Below are positions 8,917 through 16,867 of a DNA stretch of 32,590 nt, in pieces; the first letter of the stretch is position 1, and each line of letters opens with the position of its first letter. Source of the stretch: an uncultured Myxococcales bacterium (GTDB lineage Bacteria; Myxococcota_A; UBA9042; DTJE01); contig CALJUR010000105.1 in NCBI GenBank assembly GCA_937975765.1, positions 1 through 32,590 on the forward strand, read 5' to 3'. The notes under the pieces were generated by a model. It was not told the DNA's origin. It was given only the letters and a program-made list of their open reading frames with translations, and made no database searches. Made by a program: the position numbers and the translations under genes.

Positions 8917-9008
8917 TCCTCGCGATACCCCATGGGCGGGGGCCCTGTCCCACGCCATCGTGCCTGCGCGATCCCGAAGGCAGGCCCGGGTTCACGAATC
9001 CGTGAAAA

Positions 9009-9030
9009 GGCGGGGCACGGGGGCCCCGCC
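9009..9030. terminator. GC hairpin between convergent genes (repeat family 2, copy 1)
   Basis: GGCGGGGC (9009-9016) pairs perfectly with GCCCCGCC (9023-9030) around the loop ACGGGG, and CCCTACA-type sequence follows. It sits between the convergent lipoprotein and qor genes, where a bidirectional terminator would be expected, but no U-run is present. A near-identical hairpin lies at 17749-17770. Confidence 0.5.
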
Positions 9031-9041
9031 CTACACCCCCC

Positions 9042-10022
9042 CTACGGCACCAGCACCAGGGACCCGGTCGTGGCGCGGGACTCCAGGTCGCGGTGCGCCT
9101 GCGCGGCTTCGGCCAGCGGGTAGCGCCGCGTGATATGCACCCGGACCGCCCCGGCCAGCACCACGTCGAACAGCGCGGCCGCGGATTCCAGCAGTTCCTC
9201 GCGCCGGGCGTTGTACGTGAACAGCGTGGGGCGCGTCAGGTACAGCGACCCCTTCGCGGCCAGCAGCGCCGGGTCGAACGAATCGACCTTGCCGGAGGCC
9301 TGGCCATACAGCGCCATCACGCCGCGAGGGCGCAGGCAGTCCAGCGACTTCAGGAAGGTGTCCTTCCCGACCGAGTCGTAGACGACGGCGACTCCCTTGT
9401 TCGCGGTGACGGTGCGGACGCGCGCCACGAAGTCCTCGCGCGTGTACAGGATGGGGATGTCGCAGCCGTGCGCGCCCGCCAGTTCGGCCTTGGCCTCGGT
9501 CCCGACGGTGCCGATGACGAAAGCCCCCAGCGCCTTCGCCCACTGGCACAGCATCAGGCCGACGCCGCCCGCCGCCGCGTGCACCAGGATCGCGTCGCCG
9601 GGCTTCACGGGATAGGTCCGGCGCAGCAGGTACTCGGCGGTCATGCCCTTCAGCATCATCGCGGCGGCGGCGTCGAAGGGGATCTCGGGGGGCAGCGGGA
9701 CCAGCCGGTCGGCCGGCAGTGCGCGGGCCTGGGCATAGGCGCCCACCGGTCCGCCGGCATAGGCCACGCGGTCTCCGGGGGACAGGTTCCGGACGCCCTC
9801 GCCCACGGCCAGCACGGTGCCGGCCGCCTCCAGGCCCAGGCCGGAGGGGAAGCCGGGCAGCGGGTACAGGCCGGACCGGTGGTACGTGTCGATGTAGTTC
9901 ACCCCGATGGCGGCGTGGTGGACGGTGGCCTCGCCGGGACCGGGGGCCGGTACCTCGACCTCCCGCAGTTGCAGGACCTCGGGCCCGCCGTGCCCGTCGA
10001 TGACGATGGCGTTCGCGCGCAT
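9042..10022 (-). CDS. qor: NADPH:quinone oxidoreductase
   Basis: The 326-residue product is a zinc-independent medium-chain dehydrogenase/reductase of the quinone oxidoreductase type (E. coli Qor has 327). It has the GroES-like N-terminal half with VNYIDTYHRSGLYP and GLEAAGTV, and the nucleotide-binding motif AAAGGVG at residues 149-155. The zinc-ligand cysteines of alcohol dehydrogenases are absent. The expected role is one-electron reduction of quinones with NADPH in the cytosol. GAGG stands four bases before the start at 10022. Repeat copy B begins only 10 bases upstream of the start codon and therefore occupies the expected promoter region. Confidence 0.93.
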   Translation of the reverse strand: MRANAIVIDGHGGPEVLQLREVEVPAPGPGEATVHHAAIGVNYIDTYHRSGLYPLPGFPSGLGLEAAGTVLAVGEGVRNLSPGDRVAYAGGPVGAYAQARALPADRLVPLPPEIPFDAAAAMMLKGMTAEYLLRRTYPVKPGDAILVHAAAGGVGLMLCQWAKALGAFVIGTVGTEAKAELAGAHGCDIPILYTREDFVARVRTVTANKGVAVVYDSVGKDTFLKSLDCLRPRGVMALYGQASGKVDSFDPALLAAKGSLYLTRPTLFTYNARREELLESAAALFDVVLAGAVRVHITRRYPLAEAAQAHRDLESRATTGSLVLVP

Positions 10023-10031
10023 GCTGCCTCG

Positions 10032-10055
10032 AAATCAGGGACAGTCACCATTATT
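10032..10055 (+). repeat. AGGGACAG-family dispersed repeat, copy B
   Basis: The plus strand reads AAATC, then AGGGACAGTCACC sharing its edge bases, then ATTATT. It differs from copies A and C at a single base in the left arm. It forms an inverted pair with copy C at 10201-10224. Confidence 0.75.
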
Positions 10056-10200
10056 GCACGCTCAACCTATCGACATGACAGCGTTCTGATGAATTACCGA
10101 GGGAAATCGAGGGGTCTGGCCTGACGACCCGCGACACTCCGGGTGCGGAAACCAGGGTTCCATCGGGCCGAACGTAATGATTCCCGTTAGTTCAATCGCA

Positions 10201-10224
10201 AATAATGGTGACTGTCCCTGAATT
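10201..10224 (-). repeat. AGGGACAG-family dispersed repeat, copy C
   Basis: This matches copy A over all 24 bases. On the minus strand it begins at the first base after the permease stop codon (TGA at 10227-10225). If the repeat's left arm starts with GAAAT, as in copy B, the GA of that stop codon would belong to the repeat. Confidence 0.75.
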
Positions 10225-11436
10225 TCAGGCGTCCTCGGCGGCCAGGGTGATGCAGAGGACCAGCAGGAAGAGGACGGCGGCGGGGGCGGCGACCAGCCAG
10301 GGGGACTCGGCCAGGCGGCCGGTGCCGTCGGCGATCAGGGTGCCCAGGGAGGCGCGGGGGGCCTGCACGCCCAGGCCCAGGAAGGACAGGAAGGCCTCCT
10401 CCTTGATGGACGCGGGCACCAGCAGGGCGGCCCAGGCCAGGATGGGGCGCCGGGCGTTCGGGACCAGGTGCTTCGCGACCAGGCGCACGGGCCCGCAGCC
10501 CATCACCTCGGCGGCCTCGATGAACGGCGCGGTCCGCAGCGACTTGACCAGCGACCGCACGGTGCGGGCCATCGTCAGCCACTGGACGCCGGCGATGGCC
10601 AGCAGCACGTTCAGGGTGGACGGCCCGACCAGCGAGATCAGCAGGATCACCAGGAACAGGAAGGGCAGCCCGTAGATCACGTCCACGACGCGCATCATGC
10701 CGGCCTCGACCGCGCCGCCGGCCATCGCCGCCGTCGAGCCCCACGCGATGCCGATCAGCGCCGCCGCCACGGCCGCCGCCAACCCGACCGCCAGCGACAT
10801 TCGCAACCCGTCCAGCAGGCGCACCGCGGTGTCCCGGCCCAGGTCGTCGGTGCCCAGCAGGTGCATCGACGTGCTAGGCGCGCCCCGGAACTCGCCGGCC
10901 GTGACCGCACCGTCCCCGTCGGCATCCATCGCCGCCAGGTGGGCGGGCGCGACCCGCAGGAACCGAGACGCCTCCACGAGGCCGGCCAGCGGGCACCCGT
11001 CGCCGTCGCAGGCCGGGTGGATCGCCGCCATCCACGCCTTTGAACCGGCCGCCTCGCGAACCGCCTGCACCGGCACCCGGCCCTCGAGGCCCGCCACCCC
11101 CCACGCGTCCGACAGGGCCATCGACAGGCGTCGCCACGCTGCCGCTGCAGCGTCCAGGTCCGGCGACCGCCATGCCCCGGACGCGTCGCGCGCGATGGAC
11201 AGGCGTCCGTCGCCATCGACGTCCAGCAAGGCCATCGCCGCCGCGTCCCCGTCGAATGCCGGCCTGGCCGCCGGGACGTCCCGGAAGCCCGGTGGCGCGA
11301 ACGGGAAGGTGGTGTGCTGCTCGTCGTATCCGAAGCCCGTCGCGAGGGTCCCCGCCTCGGGGCCGGCCACAGCCGCCGCCGCCAGCAGGGCCAGCCCGCC
11401 AAACGCCAGTCCTCTCGTCCAGGAGGGGTGCTTCAT
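10225..11436 (-). CDS. DppC/OppC-like ABC permease with EF-hand insert
   Basis: The 403-residue protein is the C-type membrane subunit of a dipeptide/oligopeptide/nickel-type ABC importer. A first membrane segment lies at about residues 9-25, the family motif LLGTDDLGRD at 193-202, and the remaining membrane segments at about 213-400. The coupling EAA motif starts at E307 with the usual glycine following. Odd: the periplasmic loop after segment 1 is about 185 residues, far longer than in E. coli DppC. It contains EF-hand-like loops DVDGDGRLSIAR (72-83, Arg at position 12) and DADGDGAVTAGE (171-182, a full canonical pattern). A degenerate third, CDGDGC, lies near 143-148. The C-terminus stops at LAAEDA, without the usual LGDxLRDxLDP tail, exactly where repeat C begins. 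ATGA overlap with the B-type subunit gene. No ATPase or binding-protein gene is in the window. Confidence 0.85.
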   Translation of the reverse strand: MKHPSWTRGLAFGGLALLAAAAVAGPEAGTLATGFGYDEQHTTFPFAPPGFRDVPAARPAFDGDAAAMALLDVDGDGRLSIARDASGAWRSPDLDAAAAAWRRLSMALSDAWGVAGLEGRVPVQAVREAAGSKAWMAAIHPACDGDGCPLAGLVEASRFLRVAPAHLAAMDADGDGAVTAGEFRGAPSTSMHLLGTDDLGRDTAVRLLDGLRMSLAVGLAAAVAAALIGIAWGSTAAMAGGAVEAGMMRVVDVIYGLPFLFLVILLISLVGPSTLNVLLAIAGVQWLTMARTVRSLVKSLRTAPFIEAAEVMGCGPVRLVAKHLVPNARRPILAWAALLVPASIKEEAFLSFLGLGVQAPRASLGTLIADGTGRLAESPWLVAAPAAVLFLLVLCITLAAEDA

Positions 11437-12584
11437 TCCCCCCCCCAAGGCCGCGCGTCGCGCCCGCCCCGAAGCCGCGGGTCCAGCACGGGGTGCAGCA
11501 GGTCGGCCAGCGCCGTTGCCGCCACCAGCAGCACGCTGTAGGTCAGCACGACGCCCATCACCATCGGGTGGTCGCGGTTCAGGGCGGCGCCCACGAGGTA
11601 GCGCGCGACACCGGGCAGGTGGAAGACCGTCTCGACCACCACGGACCCGGTCAGCAGCGAGGCCAGCGCGGGCGGCAGGAAGCCCAGCATCGGGATCGCG
11701 GCGTGGCGCAGCGCGTGGATGCCGACGACGCGCCGTTCCCGCAGGCCGCGGGCGCGCAGCGCGAAGGCGACCGGCGATTCCAGGAAGGTGGAGGCGCCGG
11801 CCCGGGTCATCCGCTGGAAGACGGCGGCCAGCACCAGCCCCAGCGTCAGCGCGGGCAGCACCAGGTCCGACGGCCCCTCCAGTCCCCCCGGCCGGAACAC
11901 CCGGAACCGGATCGCCAGCAGGTACATCAGGAACGGCCCCAGCACGATCGCCGGCGTGCTGACGGCGGCGGTGGAGGCGGCGGCCAGCAGCCGGTCGGCC
12001 CACGTCCCGCGCCGTGTCGCCGCCCACAGTCCCAGCGGGACGCCCAGCAGCATCGCGAAGGCCAGCGCCAGCCCGCCGACCGCCATCGACACCGGCAGCC
12101 CGTCTGCCAGGTTCTCCCGGACCGTGCGCTCGCCCCGGCTGCCGTAGGTGACTCCCAGATCCAGCCGGGCCAGAGCGCCCATCATCCTCGCGTACCGGGT
12201 TGCCAGCGAGGGCCGCACCGCCAGGACCGGCTGGTTCCGCCGAACCTTCTCCCCGGCCTGCGCCAGCGCCAGCAGCACCGTGCCGCCCCGCCCGGGCCGC
12301 AGTTCGCACGCCCCGTCCGGCCCGTCCACCGTCCCCGCCGCCGCGTCGGGGCTCGCCTCTGCCCCCTGCACCTCCACGTCCCGCAGCGTCCCGTCGCACG
12401 GCGCGCGCACCAGGTCCGCCAGCCCCATCTGCGCCAGGTTCGCGGCCTCGACCGCGGGCTCCAGGCGCCGCTCGCCGGACAGCGGCCCGCCCGGCGCGTT
12501 CTCCATCAGAAGGAACGTGCCCGTGGCGATGGCCCACAAGGTGACCAGCGAGGACGCGAGGACCTTGGCGATGCGGCGGATCAT
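11433..12584 (-). CDS. DppB/OppB-like ABC permease with lipoyl-like insert
   Basis: The 383-residue protein is the B-type membrane subunit of a dipeptide/oligopeptide-type ABC importer. Segment 1 (about 8-27) is followed by ENAPGGP, equivalent to the HxxPGDP motif. The main permease core begins near 165. The EAA-loop region is around residues 267-295, and SVVVETVFHLPGVARYL is a strong family block. Odd: between GLADLV and the LATRYARMMGAL region there is an extra segment, about residues 58-124. It contains APCDGTLRDVEV and GTVLLALAQAGEKVRRNQPV, which read like the two halves of a barrel-sandwich (biotinyl/lipoyl or HlyD-like) domain without the modified lysine. The first periplasmic loop is therefore about 135 residues. 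No ribosome binding site precedes the start; an extended -10 element ends seven bases before ATG. Confidence 0.85.
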   Translation of the reverse strand: MIRRIAKVLASSLVTLWAIATGTFLLMENAPGGPLSGERRLEPAVEAANLAQMGLADLVRAPCDGTLRDVEVQGAEASPDAAAGTVDGPDGACELRPGRGGTVLLALAQAGEKVRRNQPVLAVRPSLATRYARMMGALARLDLGVTYGSRGERTVRENLADGLPVSMAVGGLALAFAMLLGVPLGLWAATRRGTWADRLLAAASTAAVSTPAIVLGPFLMYLLAIRFRVFRPGGLEGPSDLVLPALTLGLVLAAVFQRMTRAGASTFLESPVAFALRARGLRERRVVGIHALRHAAIPMLGFLPPALASLLTGSVVVETVFHLPGVARYLVGAALNRDHPMVMGVVLTYSVLLVAATALADLLHPVLDPRLRGGRDARPWGGE

Positions 12585-12591
12585 CGTGGCG

Positions 12592-12600
12592 AGGATACCA
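12592..12600 (-). promoter_or_regulatory. Extended -10 element directly before dppB-like start
   Basis: The minus strand reads TGGTATCCT, an extended -10 form. Only seven bases separate it from the ATG at 12584, so transcription would start at or very near the start codon. With no ribosome binding site present, a leaderless mRNA is possible. No -35 hexamer is seen. Confidence 0.3.
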
Positions 12601-12669
12601 CCGGGCGCGGCACAGGCGGGAGGAGGGGTGGGACGGCCAGCCCGGCCGCGGCGGGCGTCCAGATCGTGA

Positions 12670-14295
12670 TCAGTTCGCTTCGCCGGCCTTCACCGGTGTC
12701 CCCGGCGCGCCCGGCATCGACGCCACGTGCAGGGTCTGCGTCGGGAACGCGAACTCCACCCCCTGCTGCTCCGCCAGGCGCAGCAGGGCCAGGTTGATCC
12801 CGGACCGCACCTGCAGTTCCGTCGGCCAGTCCGGCACGTCCAGGTAGCATTGCAGCAGGATCGACAGGGCGGAATCGCCCAGGGTCACGAAGGCGACGTT
12901 GGTCCTTCCCTTCACGACCCGGTCGTTCGCGTCCAGGAGCCCCCGCACGCCCTCGCAGAAGGCCTGCACCTTCGCGGGCGGCGTGTCGTACTGGATCCCC
13001 AGCGTCGCCCGGTACCGACGGGACTTCCGGGCCCCCAGGTTGTCCACGATCGACTCGGCCATCTTCGCGTTCGGCACGGTCAGCAGCGAGTCCTCCAGTG
13101 TCCGCACCCGCGTCGACCGGAAGCCGACCTCCTCGACCGTCCCTTCCACGTCGGTGCCGACCTTGATGAAGTCCCCGATCTGGAAGGGCTTGTCCAGGAA
13201 GATCATCAGCGACCCGAACAGGTGGGCCAGGCTGTCCTTCGCGGCGAAGGCCAGCGCCGCTCCGCCCAGCCCCAGGCCGGCCAGCAGCGACCCGACGTTC
13301 ACGTCCAGGTTGTGCAGGATGAAGACGCCGCCGACCAGCAGCAGCACGACCTTCAGGAACTTGCGGACGATCGGCACCAGCTGGTCGTCCATCTTCGTTT
13401 CGGTCTGTGCCGCGCGGCGGGCCATCACGTCGCCCAGCACGTCCACCAGCCGGTATCCCAGCCAGACCAGCGAGGCCGCGGCCAGCACCCGCGCCGCGAA
13501 CAGCCCGACCCGGTTGACCGCCACGCTGAACTGCAGCAGCGGCATGCCCGCCGCGAACATGCCGGCCATCGCCAGCCCGCCCAGGGGCGCCGCGGCGCGC
13601 TGGGCGACCTCCCTGGCCCAGTCGTGGCTCAGACGCCTTGCCAGCCGGTGCAGCCCGGTGGACACCAGCACGATCACCAGCCGCTGCAACAGCACTGCCA
13701 GCAGCGCCAGCGCCAGCAGCCCCAGCACCTGCCACACCGCGACCCCCGCCACCTGCAGCCGCAGCCAGGAGGGGCCCGCGCCGACCATCGCGGCGAGGTC
13801 CAGCGGGTAGATCTCGCGATACAGGTCGTTGATGCGGTCCAGCGTGGACGGCGGGAACACCCAGCGCCGGCCGTCGCCGGCCAGTACCACCCCGCCCAGC
13901 TTGTCCGGGTGCAACTCGAACGACGGCTGCCCGTTCCCGTCCTTGTAGTCGGGGTCGTCCGGCAGCGTGTCCATTTCCACGAACAGGCCCAGGCCGTCCA
14001 GCACCTTCTTCAGCTTGGCGGCCATCTCGGGCGCGTCGTGGGCCGGGTCCTCCATCTCGCGGCGGTCGATGCACGCGGCGGCGCGCACCGGGTCCAGCGT
14101 GGGCGGGACCTGCCAGTGCAGCAGGGTCCGCATCGCCTGCCGGGGGGTGGCACAGGGTCGATCGTAGCCGTTCTGATCCCCTGCCGGGGCGGCCGGGGGA
14201 CTCTCGCTCCCGGCCGTGGCGACGGCGGGGGCGCATAGCAGCAAGGGCAGCAGTGTCGCGACCAGCCGGCGCGACGAGGTTCGTTGGCGCTTCAT
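12670..14295 (-). CDS. MscS-family mechanosensitive channel
   Basis: The 541-residue protein has a signal peptide (residues 1 to about 28, ending ATAGS) and a periplasmic domain of about 140 residues. Membrane segments lie between about 182 and 345. The pore-lining helix and beta-domain junction GLGLGGAALAFAAKDSL is at about 340-356, followed by the MscS signature FLDKPFQIGDFIKV (366-379). The beta domain includes EEVGFRSTRVRT and the VPNAKM block. It is expected to sit in the inner membrane and open on hypo-osmotic shock. It is longer than E. coli MscS (286) because of the periplasmic domain and extra helices, like MscK/YnaI-type relatives. GGGAGG lies eight bases before the start at 14295. 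It is divergent from the antiporter gene. Confidence 0.9.
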   Translation of the reverse strand: MKRQRTSSRRLVATLLPLLLCAPAVATAGSESPPAAPAGDQNGYDRPCATPRQAMRTLLHWQVPPTLDPVRAAACIDRREMEDPAHDAPEMAAKLKKVLDGLGLFVEMDTLPDDPDYKDGNGQPSFELHPDKLGGVVLAGDGRRWVFPPSTLDRINDLYREIYPLDLAAMVGAGPSWLRLQVAGVAVWQVLGLLALALLAVLLQRLVIVLVSTGLHRLARRLSHDWAREVAQRAAAPLGGLAMAGMFAAGMPLLQFSVAVNRVGLFAARVLAAASLVWLGYRLVDVLGDVMARRAAQTETKMDDQLVPIVRKFLKVVLLLVGGVFILHNLDVNVGSLLAGLGLGGAALAFAAKDSLAHLFGSLMIFLDKPFQIGDFIKVGTDVEGTVEEVGFRSTRVRTLEDSLLTVPNAKMAESIVDNLGARKSRRYRATLGIQYDTPPAKVQAFCEGVRGLLDANDRVVKGRTNVAFVTLGDSALSILLQCYLDVPDWPTELQVRSGINLALLRLAEQQGVEFAFPTQTLHVASMPGAPGTPVKAGEAN

Positions 14296-14346
14296 GGACC
14301 CGACCTCCCGAACGGGCGAAGCATACCTCGGAACCCTCGGGGAAGG

Positions 14347-14352
14347 TACAAT
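14347..14352 (+). promoter_or_regulatory. -10 element TACAAT for the antiporter gene
   Basis: TACAAT matches five of six bases of the consensus. It lies 46 bases before the chosen start at 14399, which leaves room for a leader with GAGG at 14389-14392. No convincing -35 hexamer is seen. It overlaps an alternative ATG at 14351 and argues against that start. Confidence 0.35.
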
Positions 14353-14398
14353 GCCGCCCGGCCCCCGCCTGCCGGGTGCCGGCCTGTCGAGGTGGAAG

Positions 14399-15817
14399 AT
14401 GAATCGTTTCCCGAATCCTCCAGCGCTTCGCCCGGTCGTCGGCGCGACCCGACTCCTGGCGGCCCTGGTGGCGGTCCTGCTGGTGCCCGCGTGCGCCCTC
14501 GCCTCGGGTGCGTCCGAGACCTCCGGCGTCGTGATGCCGCCGGAATACGCCGTCGCGCCGTTCGTGCTGCTGCTGCTGGCCATCGCGGTGCTGCCGCTGG
14601 CCTGGCCGCATTTCTGGGAGAGAAACCGCAACAAGGCGATCGTGGCGGGGATCGTGTCGCTGCCGATCCTGGCCTACTACCTGGCGAACGACGTGCCGCG
14701 CCTGCTGGTGACGCTGGAGGACTACCTCGGCTTCATCGTGCTGCTGTGGTCGCTGTACACGATCTCGGGGGGCATCGTGCTGCGCGGCAACCTGACCGCC
14801 ACGCCGGGCACCAACACCGCCTTCCTGGCCATCGGGGCGGTGCTGGCGAACCTGTTCGGTACCACCGGCGCCTCGATGCTGCTGATCCGGCCGATGCTGC
14901 GGACCAACCAGGACCGCCAGCACAAGACGCACACGTTCGTGTTCTTCATCTTCATCGTGTCGAACATCGCGGGCTGCCTGACGCCGCTGGGCGACCCGCC
15001 TCTTTACATGGGCTTCCTGAAGGGCATCCCGTTCGCATGGACGCTGGTGCTGTGGCCCGAGTGGCTGTTCCTGAACGCGGCGCTGCTGGGGATCTACTAC
15101 CTCTGGGACCGGCGGGCCTTCGCCCGGGAGGCGCCCGGCGAACTGGCACAGGACATCGCCGACAACGAGCCGGTGCGCCTGCAGGGCTGGCTGAACGTCG
15201 CCCTGATCGCGGGCGTGCTGGTCACGATCTTCCTGTCGGGCCAGGTCGGCCTGCCCTGGTACGTGCGGGACGCGGTCATGGTGGGGCTGGGCCTCGCGTC
15301 GTACCTGCTGACGCCGAAGGCGCTGCACCGGGCCAATGCCTTCACGTTCAACGCGATCATCGAGGTCGCGGTGCTGTTCCTGGGGATCTTCGTCACGATG
15401 GTGCCCGCGCTGGTGCTGCTGCAATACCAGGGGCAGGAACTGGGCGTCACGGAGCCCTGGCAGTACTTCTGGGCGACGGGGGCGCTGTCGTCCTTCCTGG
15501 ACAACACGCCCACCTACCTGACGTTCCTGGCGCTGGCGCAGGGGTCGCTGGACGCGCCGCAGGCGATCGACCTGCTGAAGTCGGTCGACGGCATGGCGAT
15601 CCTGGAGGCGATCTCGCTGGGTGCCGTGTTCATGGGCGCCAACACCTATATCGGCAACGGCCCGAACTTCATGGTGAAGGCCATCGCCGAGGAGCGCGGG
15701 AAGACGCGCGTCGCGATGCCGTCGTTCGGCGGCTACATGCTGTATTCCTGCGCCATCCTGCTGCCGCTGTTCGCGATCGTGTCGGTGCTGTTCTTCGTGC
15801 TGCGGATCGCGGGCTGA
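14399..15817 (+). CDS. NhaD/CitMHS-type sodium:proton antiporter or anion permease
   Basis: The 472-residue protein begins with a cleavable signal-like hydrophobic segment (about 17-36) and then has 10 to 12 membrane segments. It belongs to the ion transporter group that holds NhaD and citrate/arsenite permeases (COG1055, CitMHS-like). The paired half-site motifs are TPLGDPP from T195 and SSFLDNTPTYL with D368; GANTYIGNGPNFMVKA follows. The substrate (Na+/H+ exchange or a carboxylate) cannot be settled from the sequence. Start 14399 is supported by GAGG six bases upstream and by the signal peptide. An in-frame ATG at 14351 would place 16 polar residues in front. It is convergent with tilS, 21 bases away. 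Confidence 0.87.
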   Translation: MNRFPNPPALRPVVGATRLLAALVAVLLVPACALASGASETSGVVMPPEYAVAPFVLLLLAIAVLPLAWPHFWERNRNKAIVAGIVSLPILAYYLANDVPRLLVTLEDYLGFIVLLWSLYTISGGIVLRGNLTATPGTNTAFLAIGAVLANLFGTTGASMLLIRPMLRTNQDRQHKTHTFVFFIFIVSNIAGCLTPLGDPPLYMGFLKGIPFAWTLVLWPEWLFLNAALLGIYYLWDRRAFAREAPGELAQDIADNEPVRLQGWLNVALIAGVLVTIFLSGQVGLPWYVRDAVMVGLGLASYLLTPKALHRANAFTFNAIIEVAVLFLGIFVTMVPALVLLQYQGQELGVTEPWQYFWATGALSSFLDNTPTYLTFLALAQGSLDAPQAIDLLKSVDGMAILEAISLGAVFMGANTYIGNGPNFMVKAIAEERGKTRVAMPSFGGYMLYSCAILLPLFAIVSVLFFVLRIAG

Positions 15818-15838
15818 GGCGGGCCGGCGCGACGGGCG

Positions 15839-16867
15839 TCAGGCGGGCGGACGCTTCCGGGAGGCGCCTCGCAGCCGGCGCGCGGACCCCGGCGGGGGCC
15901 CGTCGGGCACGCGTTCCATCCGAAGCCCGTTCCGGTCCACCACCGCCATCGTCCTTCGAGGCAGGTGCACCTCGCCCGTCGCCCCCGGCGTCGCCAGCAG
16001 CCGCGTGACGGCCAGCAGGTGCGTCCGGGACAGGCCCAACGGCGCGCCCGTGGCCGCTTCGAAAGCCGCGCGCACCCGGTAGGGCAGCAGCGGGTCGGGC
16101 CCGGTCGGCCGCGGCACGCGTGGCAGTTCATCGCCCGGCATCGCGACCGCCTCGCCGATCGCCCGGGCCAGCGTGGCGGCATCCTCGGCCAGGTCGGCCA
16201 GCAGGAACTCGATGCGGGGGTTCTCGACCCGTAGCATCGGCAGCAGCGTGTGCCGGACGCGGTTGCGGAAGTGGCGCGGGTCGCGGTTCGAGGGGTCGTC
16301 CAGGGTGGGGATGCCCGCGTCGGCGGCGTACCGGCGCACCTCGTCTGCGGTCACGCACAGCAGCGGCCGCACGATGCCCGCGGCCGTTTCCGCCCCGATC
16401 CCGGCCAGCCCTAGCGGCCCGGTACCGCGCAGCAGCCGCATCAGCACCGTCTCGGCCTGGTCGGTGGCGGTGTGTCCCGTCGCGATGGCCCGGGCCCCGG
16501 CCTCGTCCGCCATCGCCTGCAGCGCCTCGTACCGGGCCTCCCTGGCGGCGGTCTCGATGGAGGCTCCGGTGTCGCGCACCCTCGCCCGCACGTCCACGCG
16601 CCGGGACAGGAACGGCAACCCCAGCGCGGCGGCCTGTTCCGCGACGAACGCCGCGTCCCGGCGCGATGCCGCCCGCAGCCCGTGGTCCACGTGGGCCACG
16701 ACCGGCGCGATCCGCAGCACCCTTCGGGCGTCGGCCAGCACGCGCAGCAGCACCATGCTGTCGGGGCCGCCGGACACCGCGACCAGCACCGTCCCGCCGG
16801 CGGGAAACATGCCGCGGCAGCGCGCGAACTCCAGCACCCGGGCGGGGAGGTGGGCGCGCCGGCTCAC
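15839..16867 (-). CDS. tilS: tRNA(Ile)-lysidine synthase TilS
   Basis: TilS attaches lysine to C34 of the tRNA-Ile CAU anticodon using ATP, changing both codon reading and charging. The PP-loop motif SGGPDS is at residues 32-37. Further family blocks are HVDHGLR, ATGHTATDQAETVLMRLLRGTG and DPSNRDPRHFRNRVRH. At 342 residues it is a short TilS, near the Aquifex type and shorter than the E. coli protein (about 430). The C-terminal domain is reduced, with a basic tail. It starts with GTG at 16867, whose GTGA overlaps the stop of the preceding gene, so its translation is probably coupled. It is last in the yajC-to-tilS run. Confidence 0.93.
   Translation of the reverse strand: MSRRAHLPARVLEFARCRGMFPAGGTVLVAVSGGPDSMVLLRVLADARRVLRIAPVVAHVDHGLRAASRRDAAFVAEQAAALGLPFLSRRVDVRARVRDTGASIETAAREARYEALQAMADEAGARAIATGHTATDQAETVLMRLLRGTGPLGLAGIGAETAAGIVRPLLCVTADEVRRYAADAGIPTLDDPSNRDPRHFRNRVRHTLLPMLRVENPRIEFLLADLAEDAATLARAIGEAVAMPGDELPRVPRPTGPDPLLPYRVRAAFEAATGAPLGLSRTHLLAVTRLLATPGATGEVHLPRRTMAVVDRNGLRMERVPDGPPPGSARRLRGASRKRPPA

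Larger units (their letters stand above)
10032..10224. mobile_element. MITE-like 193-bp element bounded by inverted repeats B and C
   Basis: Copies B and C form nearly perfect 24-bp inverted ends around 145 bases (10056-10200) that contain no convincing gene. This is the shape of a non-autonomous mobile element or paired REP-type unit. No transposase and no clear target duplication is visible. The right end lies directly against the stop codon of the DppC-like permease gene. Confidence 0.35.

Noticed and set aside
8941..8952. A sixth AGGGACAG repeat copy near GGCCCTGTCCCACG
   Set aside because: Only GGGACAG matches. The CYCWCC half and the AT-rich arms are missing.
10056..10200. Small protein or RNA gene inside the B-C element
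   Set aside because: Short frames there have no ribosome binding site or recognisable product, and no stable internal fold is obvious by eye.
10225..12537. A single 770-codon protein spanning both permeases
   Set aside because: The upstream part is out of frame with the recognisable DppB-like protein. The DppC-like protein starts at 11436 with an ATGA overlap.
14351..14398. ATG 14351 as the antiporter start
   Set aside because: The 16 extra residues would precede a good signal peptide, the ATG overlaps a -10 element, and GAGG stands at the right distance from ATG 14399.
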